A DNA stretch of 64,000 nt, from positions 1-64,000 of IMG/VR virus record IMGVR_UViG_3300009104_000009; one strand, 5' to 3'. A program made the position numbers and the translations under genes. Each line of letters opens with the position of its first letter. The stretch's first letter is position 1. This DNA is from a virus. The notes beneath the pieces are model-generated. The model did not search any database, was not told the DNA's origin, and saw only the letters and a program-made list of their open reading frames with translations. Below, one piece after another: positions 52,288 to 59,601 of the stretch.

Positions 52288-54073
52288 ACGTATTGCGTTC
52301 GTAGAACTCTCACATATTTTTACTAATCAGATTAAATTACCCTATTCTACGGGTTGTATCTGGAGTTATTGTAAAACTGATAAAGAGATTACCGATAGTT
52401 ACTCTTTTGATGTTCATGATTGGATATATGTTCTAGATGAAAATTTAGATATCAATAAAACTGCTAAACAATTATCAAAATGTGATGTTGTAGGTATTTC
52501 GTATTTTGTATGGAATACTCATGTTAGTGATAAGTTAGCTAAACAAATAAGATACATAAATCCTAAGTGTGTGATCATATATGGTGGATTAGGTATACCA
52601 AAATACGGTCGATGCGAAAAGTTTCTCAAAGACAGGCCTTATATCGACGTTATAGTACATAATGAAGGCGAGATAGTATTTAAGAATATATTGAAAGCTT
52701 TACATCGAAAAGAGGATTTAAGAAATGTTAAAGGAATCACAACACCTTTCTTTTCAACACCCTTAGAAGAAAGAGTAAAAGATATATCATCTATGCCTAG
52801 TCCATATCTTGATGGATTATTTGATGATCTCCTAGCAATTAAAAATCATTCATATGAGTGGGAGAGTTTAGTAGAATTAGAACGAGGTTGTCCTTATACA
52901 TGCACATTCTGCGAAGTTGGAGATAGGCATTGGACGAAGATATTTAAACAGGATTATAATAAGTTAGTAAGAGAAATTGATTGGGTATCAGATAAGAAGA
53001 TAGAGTATCTACATCTAATTGATAATAACTTTGGTATGTATAAAGAGCAAAAAGTTATATCCGACTTACTTATAGATAAGTATAAATTGACTGGTTATCC
53101 TAATGCTCTTAATATAACGTGGGCAAAGCATAAGAAACCATTCTTATTTGATATAGCAGAAGATTTATGGAAGGTAGGGCTCAATAAGAGTGTTACGATC
53201 GCTCTACAGTCGATGAATTCTTCTACATTAAAAGCGATCGAAAGAGCAAATGAAAATACTAATTTAAGAGAGGTATTAGCAAATTTAAAATGGAGAGGTA
53301 TGCCTGCTTATATAGAAACTATTCTCGGCCTACCAGAGGAATCATTAGATAGTTTTAAAGAAGGAATATATAGATTGATTGACGATATAAATTATCATAA
53401 TTATATCGGCATATATGTAATGGTTGCATTACCTAATACTCCATTTGGCGATCCTGAATATCTCAAAAAATATAATGTACAAATAAAGCAAACATCCCCC
53501 GCATTTTTTCATCATGAAAATCCCCCAGATCAATTATTAGAAGAAGTCAATAACGTAGTCGTTGGATCTAACAGTATGACATTTGATGATTACTTAGAAG
53601 CAACAGGGTGGAAGTGGTTTATGATATCTCTACATTTTTTAGGATGGCTTAGAATATTAGCATTAGAATTAAAAAATAATCATAACATATCAATGAGAGA
53701 GTTTTATAACGGATTATTCGAATGGTTTATTAATAATGATCAAACATTATTGTATAGAGAATATACAATTACAATGAGAATGTTAAAGAAAGTGTTTAAT
53801 AGAGAGATTCCATGGGGTCGTAAAGTATCGGATGTTTCTAATATATACTGGGAGTATGAAGAAGCCACAGCAATACACATTGCTAAAGAAAAGAATCGTT
53901 TCTATGGAGAGATAGAAGATTATTTAAAAGAAGAATATGGATTTAATTATTCTATAACAACGAATCAATATAACAAGATGAAAGACCCTTACGAAGTCTA
54001 TAACGGCGATTTAGAAAAATGGGCTCGTGAATGCATGTGGTGGGGTCGAAGAGCGGAGAGGTTTTTCGTATGA
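52277..54073 (+). CDS. B12-binding radical SAM enzyme
   Basis: 598 residues. N-terminal cobalamin-binding-type region (residues about 1-150, with VVGISYFVWN and IIYGGLGIPKYG), then the radical SAM core with C205, C209 and C212 in RGCPYTCTFC. DRHW and later IALQSMNSSTLKAIERAN are usual for methyltransferase/isomerase members. It has an extended C-terminal domain (about 440-598). The substrate is unknown. It is coupled with the amidinotransferase upstream and a glycosyltransferase-like protein downstream. Confidence 0.88.
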   Translation: MTSKRIAFVELSHIFTNQIKLPYSTGCIWSYCKTDKEITDSYSFDVHDWIYVLDENLDINKTAKQLSKCDVVGISYFVWNTHVSDKLAKQIRYINPKCVIIYGGLGIPKYGRCEKFLKDRPYIDVIVHNEGEIVFKNILKALHRKEDLRNVKGITTPFFSTPLEERVKDISSMPSPYLDGLFDDLLAIKNHSYEWESLVELERGCPYTCTFCEVGDRHWTKIFKQDYNKLVREIDWVSDKKIEYLHLIDNNFGMYKEQKVISDLLIDKYKLTGYPNALNITWAKHKKPFLFDIAEDLWKVGLNKSVTIALQSMNSSTLKAIERANENTNLREVLANLKWRGMPAYIETILGLPEESLDSFKEGIYRLIDDINYHNYIGIYVMVALPNTPFGDPEYLKKYNVQIKQTSPAFFHHENPPDQLLEEVNNVVVGSNSMTFDDYLEATGWKWFMISLHFLGWLRILALELKNNHNISMREFYNGLFEWFINNDQTLLYREYTITMRMLKKVFNREIPWGRKVSDVSNIYWEYEEATAIHIAKEKNRFYGEIEDYLKEEYGFNYSITTNQYNKMKDPYEVYNGDLEKWARECMWWGRRAERFFV

Positions 54074-55284
54074 GAGAATGGATACATCTATCACATGGTG
54101 AGCGCGTATTTAAGGACTCAGAATATTTTCGAGAAGATGAGTGGAATACTTCACAACCAAATTGGGAAGATACGCTTGAATTATTATCGAAAAAAACAGA
54201 TAAACGTATATGCATATGGAATGCGAATGAAGCAGGTGGTTATTATCCACATCAGGGAGTTAGTGAAGGCGTACACGATAAGTTATTATATTTGATACAT
54301 TCAAATATTCATCCCGAAAATGCTCCTAACACGTGGTATGTTAGTTGTGATTTAAATTTGCCTCAAAATTATTCTGAATGGCATAATCATTTTTATTCTA
54401 GTAGTCCACAAATTAATGTAAAGCCTTATCCATTTGCTGCAGTTAACTGTTTCTTTTCTCGATATAGAAAATACGATCATTGGACCATCCCTGATCATTC
54501 TAAAAAATATAAATTAATATGTTTAGTCAATCAACCCAAAATAAATAGAATATTAACTTTGAGAGAATTAGCAGGTAGAGAAGGATTTATATATTCATTT
54601 AAGGTTGTTGAAATTGGAGAATTACATCATGATGGTTCTAATGATACATCGTATTTTGAAAAATTAGTTAACAAATGGAAAGGTTACGGTAGAGCTCCGT
54701 GGAAATGGTCAGACTGTGGTAATTTAGTACATCTTTTTTCGGACACAGAGCAATGTGATAATCAATCGCCTCGAGATTTTAGTAATGAAAATTTTGATCA
54801 ATTTAAACAAATTAGAATGACTGATGCATTTCATTTACCAAAACAAGATAACGATCTCGATGATTACCATGATTTTTTTGTGCCTTTGGAATGGATGGAA
54901 TCTCATGTTGAATTGATTCATGAATCTTATTGTACGCGCGGTTTTATGTGGAGTGATAAGGTGTGTAAAGTAATATGGTATTTAAAGCCTTTTCTCGTAG
55001 TAGGATGTCAGGGATGGTATAAGCACTTCGAAGATCTTGGATTTAAATTATATGATGAAATATTTGATTATAGTTTTGATAAAATTAAACCGTATAATGA
55101 AAGATGGAAAGCAATATTAGAAGAATGCGATAAAGTTTTAAATATGTCACATAAAGAATTAATCCAGAAAACACAAGATATACGAGAAAAAATGATTTTT
55201 AATAAAGAACTAATGGAAAAGAAGAATGTGAATATGGATGTGTTTAGCATTGCCGAAATAATAGATAATGACCATTATATATAA
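54070..55284 (+). CDS. glycosyltransferase-like protein, family copy C
   Basis: 404 residues from the ATG overlapping the preceding stop; the in-frame ATG at 54031 is inside the upstream gene. The largest copy of the family: the middle holds KYKLICLVNQPKINRILTLRELAGREG and the C-terminal region PLEWMESHVELIHESYCTRGFMWSDKVCKVIWYLKPFLVVGCQGWYKHFEDLGFKLYDEIFDY, corresponding to copies A and B. The TEK of A and B is replaced by SDK. Its N-terminal extension is unique. Overlaps the following gene. Confidence 0.58.
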   Translation: MREWIHLSHGERVFKDSEYFREDEWNTSQPNWEDTLELLSKKTDKRICIWNANEAGGYYPHQGVSEGVHDKLLYLIHSNIHPENAPNTWYVSCDLNLPQNYSEWHNHFYSSSPQINVKPYPFAAVNCFFSRYRKYDHWTIPDHSKKYKLICLVNQPKINRILTLRELAGREGFIYSFKVVEIGELHHDGSNDTSYFEKLVNKWKGYGRAPWKWSDCGNLVHLFSDTEQCDNQSPRDFSNENFDQFKQIRMTDAFHLPKQDNDLDDYHDFFVPLEWMESHVELIHESYCTRGFMWSDKVCKVIWYLKPFLVVGCQGWYKHFEDLGFKLYDEIFDYSFDKIKPYNERWKAILEECDKVLNMSHKELIQKTQDIREKMIFNKELMEKKNVNMDVFSIAEIIDNDHYI

Positions 55285-55759
55285 ACCTGAGATGAAGCTA
55301 ATTCGCATGGATGAAATGGATGAAATGAATGACAGGGAAAAGGTAAGACGAGATTTACGTTATGCTATGGAAACACAATTTCGTTATAAATTTTATAATT
55401 CAATAGAATTTCCCTTTCTTCCTGCTATGGGAATAAAACATGTTTTACAAGGATTTGAAGCTCCACCGGAAGTAGGATTTATTGGAATGTTACATCTTTG
55501 GTGGGGCCCAGAAGATTCCGGTATTGTATATGATAATCCGCGATCAGGTACTGTTGTACCTAAAGGAACATGGCATGCTGAATGGTTTGATAATCCGGAA
55601 GATGCAATTGAAGTAGCAGTACAGATACAACAAGAAAAAAATTATGATGAAGTTAAACTCATAGAGATTCATATGCAACATCTTAGAGATGCCGTAAAGA
55701 AGAGAAAACTGCTAGAACAACCAGAGAAAAAAGAAAAGAAAGACATAGTCTACAATTAA
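55268..55759 (+). CDS. protein of unknown function after GT operon
   Basis: 163 residues. Acidic and Met-rich at the N-terminus (MDEMDEMNDREK), then a compact domain (YNSIEFPFLPAMGIKHVLQGFEAPPEVGFIGMLHLWWGPE, PKGTWHAEWFDNPEDAIEVAVQIQQE) and a basic tail. Overlaps the upstream gene by 17 bases. No motif recognised. Confidence 0.6.
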   Translation: MTIIYKPEMKLIRMDEMDEMNDREKVRRDLRYAMETQFRYKFYNSIEFPFLPAMGIKHVLQGFEAPPEVGFIGMLHLWWGPEDSGIVYDNPRSGTVVPKGTWHAEWFDNPEDAIEVAVQIQQEKNYDEVKLIEIHMQHLRDAVKKRKLLEQPEKKEKKDIVYN

Positions 55760-55769
55760 TAAATATAGT

Positions 55770-56066
55770 ATGTACAAACCGCTTCCACACAATATTACAA
55801 TTAAAGAATCTCCCATTGAAGGCTTAGGCCTTTTCGCAACAGAAAAAATTACAGCACAAACATTGATTGGAATCACTCATCACGCTGATGAGCGAGCGGA
55901 AGATGGGTGGATTAGAACTCCTTTAGGCGGCTTTGGAAATCATTCGGACGATCCCAACTGCTTCAAACTTTTAATGGACCCCAAAACTTTTTGGATTGGA
56001 GCTAATCGAGATATTAAACCTGGAGAAGAACTGACGTGGAGCTATACATTATATAAATGTGACTAA
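55770..56066 (+). CDS. minimal SET-domain protein
   Basis: 98 residues. It shows the three SET signatures in order: IKESPIEGLGLFATEKI, GGFGNHSDDPNC (the usual NHSxxPN, N57-H58), and PGEELTWSYTLY (84-95). SET proteins methylate protein lysines with S-adenosylmethionine. This one is much shorter than typical members (about 130 or more for the core) and lacks a pre- and post-SET, so the fold is minimal. It is followed by the SAM-consuming SpeD gene. Target is unknown: host or phage proteins. Confidence 0.78.
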   Translation: MYKPLPHNITIKESPIEGLGLFATEKITAQTLIGITHHADERAEDGWIRTPLGGFGNHSDDPNCFKLLMDPKTFWIGANRDIKPGEELTWSYTLYKCD

Positions 56067-56088
56067 ACATTTATACGGAGAAAAGAAG

Positions 56089-56589
56089 ATGCCGATACAC
56101 AAGCATTTACTTGTCCGCGCAGAAGTAAAGCGCCCGATCACAGAAGAAAAAGAAATTAAAAAATGGTTAAAAAAATTAGTAAATAAAATTGATATGAAAA
56201 TCATTAAGGGTCCTTTCGCAGGCTACGTTCATAAGGATGGAAACCGCGGATTGACAGGCGCCGTAATGATAGAAACAAGTCATATATCAATACATATTTG
56301 GGATGAACCAGACCCAGCATTAGTACAATTTGATGTTTATTCATGCGCGGAATATTCTACTAATGAAGTTTTAGCAGAACTTATAATAATGGAACCAGTT
56401 AAAGTTGAACACATGCTTATAGATAGAGATAGTAAACCAGAGGACATTAAACCAGGTCTTTATGGTAGTTGTTTTAAAATGACAAATCATTCAGTTTCTG
56501 AACACAAATCACATCCAAAAATACAAAAATATGATGATGAAGAGCGAAAAGAAATAATCAGAAAAGGTTATATATCTAGTTACGAATAA
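56089..56589 (+). CDS. speD: S-adenosylmethionine decarboxylase SpeD
   Basis: 166 residues from ATG 56089 with CGGAG upstream; a GTG at 56059 overlaps the SET stop and is rejected. SpeD is autocleaved to produce a pyruvoyl group and makes decarboxylated SAM for spermidine. The cleavage site E-T-S64-H-I-S-I-H is conserved (S64 becomes pyruvoyl), followed by FDVYSCAEY with the catalytic Cys. SpeD is a known auxiliary gene of marine T4-like phages. Polyamines may help pack DNA. Confidence 0.92.
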   Translation: MPIHKHLLVRAEVKRPITEEKEIKKWLKKLVNKIDMKIIKGPFAGYVHKDGNRGLTGAVMIETSHISIHIWDEPDPALVQFDVYSCAEYSTNEVLAELIIMEPVKVEHMLIDRDSKPEDIKPGLYGSCFKMTNHSVSEHKSHPKIQKYDDEERKEIIRKGYISSYE

Positions 56590-56600
56590 AGGAGAATAGT

Positions 56601-56795
56601 ATGGAATCTTGGAGTATAATTGATATTAAAAATATGTCAACAACAGAAATGAGACAATTGATGGCTCAGTTACAAAAAGAAATTAGTTTTAGAGAGGGGA
56701 TTGGTGAAGAGATAAGAGCTCAGAAAGATCCTCAATTTTTATCAGAGGCTGGGTTACACACAGCTGAAGACGACGATCCAGTGGCGGGAATATGA
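56601..56795 (+). CDS. small helical protein
   Basis: 64 residues with a good RBS (AAAGGAGAATAG). Two short helical parts (TTEMRQLMAQLQKEISFR and EEIRAQKDPQFLSEAG) and an acidic end. It ends in an ATGA overlap with a 25-residue ORF. Function unknown. Confidence 0.6.
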   Translation: MESWSIIDIKNMSTTEMRQLMAQLQKEISFREGIGEEIRAQKDPQFLSEAGLHTAEDDDPVAGI

Positions 56796-56869
56796 AAAAA
56801 ACCAGACATGAAGGTGATGAAGGTACGGTGGCTTTTTGGTTATATATGAAGGCATTGTATAAAGATTAG
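56792..56869 (+). CDS. very short overlapping ORF
   Basis: 25 residues (MKKTRHEGDEGTVAFWLY and a short tail) starting at the ATG of an ATGA overlap with the preceding gene. The coupled start argues for translation, the length argues against a firm call. Confidence 0.3.
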   Translation: MKKTRHEGDEGTVAFWLYMKALYKD

Positions 56870-56901
56870 ATTATACTAAATATAGAAAAGAAAGGTTTTA
56901 C

Positions 56902-57534
56902 ATGGCACGAATAAAATCGAAGTCTACACATATCGGTAGAGAACACTCTCGCAAAGAGAAACATCACGAACCAAAATCAGATATTGGTTTGATGTTTGAT
57001 AGATTTGCTAGCGCTGCTGAAAAAGCAGAAGAAATGGTTGAGGACGTTAAACAAAAACCCGTTGATGCAATTGAAGAAGCTCAAGATGTTGCTACAAGAC
57101 TTTCAGTTGAATTACCGGATCGTATAAGAGAAGCTCAAGAGTTAGCAGATGCTCATATTGCTGCCGCACAAGCAGAAGCGGATAAAGTAAAAGAATTAGC
57201 AATCGCCGGAGTTAAAGAGGCTCAAGCGAGAGCAAAGGAAATTGAAAGAGTCGCTGCAGAAGATGCACATGCCAGAGCAGTTAAAATCAGAAAACAGTTT
57301 GTTAATGCTAAGAATTGGGAAGGAAAAGCAGTTCTCCCTAATTATAATGAGAAAAAAGCTACGGTAGAAGGTAATGCTGATAAAGCCCATGAAGAAGCAA
57401 AACGAATGCGCTCAGAAGAATCAGAAATAAAAGCATTACACGAAACACATAAAGTCGCAGCAGAAAGTGCCGCAAAAGCTGCCGAGCAAGCTGCCAAAAA
57501 AGTTGAACAAATGCTCCAAAAACTCGGAAGGTAA
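56902..57534 (+). CDS. Ala/Glu-rich coiled-coil protein
   Basis: 210 residues. A basic N-terminus (KSKSTHIGREHSRKEKHHE) is followed by a long helical coiled coil rich in Ala, Glu and Lys (residues about 35-210) with a short break near PNYNEKKATVEG. Preceded by GGTTTT spacing and a CTAAATA element at about 56876. Could be an internal head, scaffold or tail-length-type protein. No specific family. Confidence 0.6.
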   Translation: MARIKSKSTHIGREHSRKEKHHEPKSDIGLMFDRFASAAEKAEEMVEDVKQKPVDAIEEAQDVATRLSVELPDRIREAQELADAHIAAAQAEADKVKELAIAGVKEAQARAKEIERVAAEDAHARAVKIRKQFVNAKNWEGKAVLPNYNEKKATVEGNADKAHEEAKRMRSEESEIKALHETHKVAAESAAKAAEQAAKKVEQMLQKLGR

Positions 57535-57536
57535 TT

Positions 57537-58373
57537 ATGTCAGAAAATCTTCAAGAAAAACCCGCATTTTGCGATATACCTGGCGGTCCTAGGGATCCAA
57601 ATCTTAAAGCACGATGTGCAAAGCCTGATGCTCCCGCCGCGCCTAAAAAACCTGCTGACATTAGATCTAAAGCTCTAACGGACACGGAAAAGAAAAGAAA
57701 AAGAATACAGAGTTTGGGTCTTACACATGAAAGTGAAAAGAAAGAATCTTTCAAGCAATTCAAAGATAGAATTACATTGGAAGCAAATTTAAATGATTAC
57801 GTTAAAAAATATAAAATGAAAATGGGTGATAAAACTTCTACAGTAGATAAAGATAAATGGGTTGAAGGTATTGGTGGATTAACTAAGAGAGAGCAAGCAA
57901 CCCTAAAACGTGTATTACAAGGACATACCAGAGAAGGTGTAAAGGAAGACGCTGAATTTGCTGATGAGTTAGAATTAGTAGAATTAGCTCCGGTAATAGG
58001 TCTTGCAATAAGGGGTGCCGCGGCTGCTACAAAAACACCGATTAGACGAGCAATTACGAAGCATGTAGTAAAAAAAGCAGTAAACAAAGCAACCTCACCT
58101 CCTCCACCTTCAAATAATGAAGAAGTAGTAAATGAGAGTAAGGAACTTCAAGCTAAGATGGCGTTAGATGATGCAAAGATTAAGTATAAAGTAGAAGATG
58201 GTAAGATATATGTGGATAAAAAAGATCTTATGAAAGCTGAAAAGACCGTAGCAAAATCATTTAGAGTTAAGCCTAGAAACTTAGATGGGAAAAAATATCC
58301 CGCATTATATTATCACGGCGGAAGTTTAGGCATATGGAATAAGAAAAGACCTATAACAGGAATGGGTAGATGA
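57537..58373 (+). CDS. candidate internal head protein
   Basis: 278 residues. Starts with a Pro-rich basic segment, then ESEKKESFKQFKDRITLEANLNDY, an internal copy of the SFKxF signature seen at other N-termini here. A Gly/Ala hydrophobic stretch (about 143-160, ELAPVIGLAIRGAAAAT) and a C-terminal domain (KMALDDAKIKYKVEDGKIYVDKKDLMKAE...YYHGGSLGIW) follow. Similar layout to the 38689 protein. Overlaps the next gene by 4 bases. Confidence 0.5.
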   Translation: MSENLQEKPAFCDIPGGPRDPNLKARCAKPDAPAAPKKPADIRSKALTDTEKKRKRIQSLGLTHESEKKESFKQFKDRITLEANLNDYVKKYKMKMGDKTSTVDKDKWVEGIGGLTKREQATLKRVLQGHTREGVKEDAEFADELELVELAPVIGLAIRGAAAATKTPIRRAITKHVVKKAVNKATSPPPPSNNEEVVNESKELQAKMALDDAKIKYKVEDGKIYVDKKDLMKAEKTVAKSFRVKPRNLDGKKYPALYYHGGSLGIWNKKRPITGMGR

Positions 58374-58660
58374 GAACGTTTATAGAACATGTAATAATTG
58401 AACAAGAATTACGTATGGATAGAGAATTGCAAAATATTCTTATGATTCATGCTAAAGATTATAAATTATTCAGAGAAGGTAAACAGGAACTATCAGAGTT
58501 ACCTCATTTGTATAATGATTTAGTAAAACATTGGCAGACAGATATGCCGTACGGAGTAACAAAAGCCCGTGAGGGTGACCCCTATGAATGGATTGCGAAC
58601 AAATTGAATAGTATTGAAGAACACGGTGAGCCAATGCCAAAGTCATTAGTTCACAATTGA
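58370..58660 (+). CDS. small protein with CTS-like start, ended by in-frame TGA
   Basis: 96 residues starting MRTFIEHVIIEQELR, another candidate capsid-targeting N-terminus (I-I-E cleavage-type site at residues 9-11). The remainder is helical with a conserved-looking AREGDPYEWIANKLN. The TGA stop at 58658 is followed in the same frame by an uninterrupted 69-codon ORF, so this may be the first part of a longer recoded or split gene. Function unknown. Confidence 0.6.
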   Translation: MRTFIEHVIIEQELRMDRELQNILMIHAKDYKLFREGKQELSELPHLYNDLVKHWQTDMPYGVTKAREGDPYEWIANKLNSIEEHGEPMPKSLVHN

Positions 58661-58867
58661 GCTACACACGTTAAACATCCAAGTTTGGGTGATGAAGAAT
58701 TAGAAGTAATAAGTCACAGTTTAGATGAAGATGGTAGAATAGAACAATACAGAGTTAAACCGCCACGCAATGCTCAAATTGGTTCAACAGTAGTTCTGCA
58801 AGCAGAAGAAGTTACTGTAACTAGAGAGCACAGTCACAAACACAAGGTAAAACCCAAAATTAAATAA
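58661..58867 (+). CDS. in-frame continuation after TGA (or separate TTG-start gene)
   Basis: The frame of the preceding gene continues after its TGA for 68 codons: ATHVKHPSLGDEELEVISHSL...HSHKHKVKPKIK. It has coding character (DEDGRIEQYRVKPPRN, then a His/Lys-rich tail) but the only start of its own is TTG 58685 with no convincing RBS. Therefore it is either read by TGA suppression, a remnant of a split gene, or a separate weakly started gene. A SECIS-like hairpin lies at 58676-58691. Confidence 0.5.
   Translation, partial: ATHVKHPSLGDEELEVISHSLDEDGRIEQYRVKPPRNAQIGSTVVLQAEEVTVTREHSHKHKVKPKIK
58676..58691 (+). promoter_or_regulatory. hairpin with GT loop after in-frame TGA
   Basis: Stem CATCCAA/TTGGGTG with one T-G pair encloses GT (58683-58684); the practical loop is AAGTTT. 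The GT lies at positions 26-27 counting the T of TGA 58658 as 1, the same offset as in the SelW-type gene. There is no redox motif in the protein, so this may be coincidence. Confidence 0.3.
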
Positions 58868-58871
58868 TGAA

Positions 58872-59042
58872 ATGAAGACTTTTAAAGAATTTGGAGCATT
58901 CTTCGATGCAACTTTGTCGCAAGATGAAAAAGAGGACATTCCCGTTTTTTCAGATGAGAAGCTTTCAGACACTTCTTACGCAGCCAAAGTTCGACCAGCT
59001 TATAAAGACAAGCAAAAGAAGAAGCAAGTCGATAAATCTTAA
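58872..59042 (+). CDS. small protein with CTS-like N-terminus
   Basis: 56 residues, absent from standard ORF lists because of its length. MKTFKEFGAFFDATLSQDEK closely resembles the T4 internal-protein targeting style. The middle is acidic (EDIPVFSDEKLSD) and the C-terminus strongly basic (KDKQKKKQVDKS), a charge split suggesting DNA contact. Candidate internal protein. Overlap with the previous gene: none, 4 bases apart. Confidence 0.6.
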   Translation: MKTFKEFGAFFDATLSQDEKEDIPVFSDEKLSDTSYAAKVRPAYKDKQKKKQVDKS

Positions 59043-59061
59043 TATATATCATAAATTTTGA

Positions 59062-59601
59062 ATGGATTTATTAAAACATACATACAGCAATCTATCCCCT
59101 TATAAAAATCACGAGCAAAAATTATATAAGAAGGGCGACAACTGGTATAAAGAAGTCCGTGAAGGATATTTCGATGATTTTGATATTGAAGCCTTACGTA
59201 CATATATCGAAGTATATGATTTTATAGACCCTCCAATAACATTGGAATTGGAAGACGGTGTTTTTAAATATGAATGTAGAGACTTATCTAAGACACATAA
59301 ACAACTCATAGATATCCCATATAATCGTCAAATCAAAATTCTCGGTAAATTGTTATCAGAGGTAATGCATTCTTTTTTAGAGTTCTCTGAAGCAAGAGGG
59401 AAAGTAGATATTCCAACGCCCAGTAATCCAACAGGAAAAAAAATTTTTTGTCACAGAGACTTAGCTTTTCATAATATCTATGTCGCTGGTGATGATATTA
59501 AACTAATAGATATTGATTCGTTTATGTGGACTAACAGAGGCGATTTCAAATCCTACTATCAATATACTCTTTTAAGATTGGCACAGCATTTTGATCACTA
59601 A
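59062..59601 (+). CDS. short aminoglycoside-phosphotransferase-like kinase
   Basis: 179 residues. The C-terminal half has the kinase catalytic loop H131-R-D133-x4-N138 (FCHRDLAFHNIYV) and the metal-binding D150/D152 in IKLIDIDSF, the arrangement of APH/choline-kinase-like enzymes. The N-lobe is reduced (typical proteins are about 250-300 residues), with no clear ATP-binding Lys/Gly-loop visible. Might phosphorylate a small molecule; the truncated N-lobe leaves activity in doubt. The next gene overlaps by 11 bases. Confidence 0.68.
   Translation: MDLLKHTYSNLSPYKNHEQKLYKKGDNWYKEVREGYFDDFDIEALRTYIEVYDFIDPPITLELEDGVFKYECRDLSKTHKQLIDIPYNRQIKILGKLLSEVMHSFLEFSEARGKVDIPTPSNPTGKKIFCHRDLAFHNIYVAGDDIKLIDIDSFMWTNRGDFKSYYQYTLLRLAQHFDH

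Noticed and set aside
55758-55765. AATAAATA as late promoter of the SET gene
   Set aside because: It is only 4 bases from the ATG, so the transcript would start within or after the start codon.
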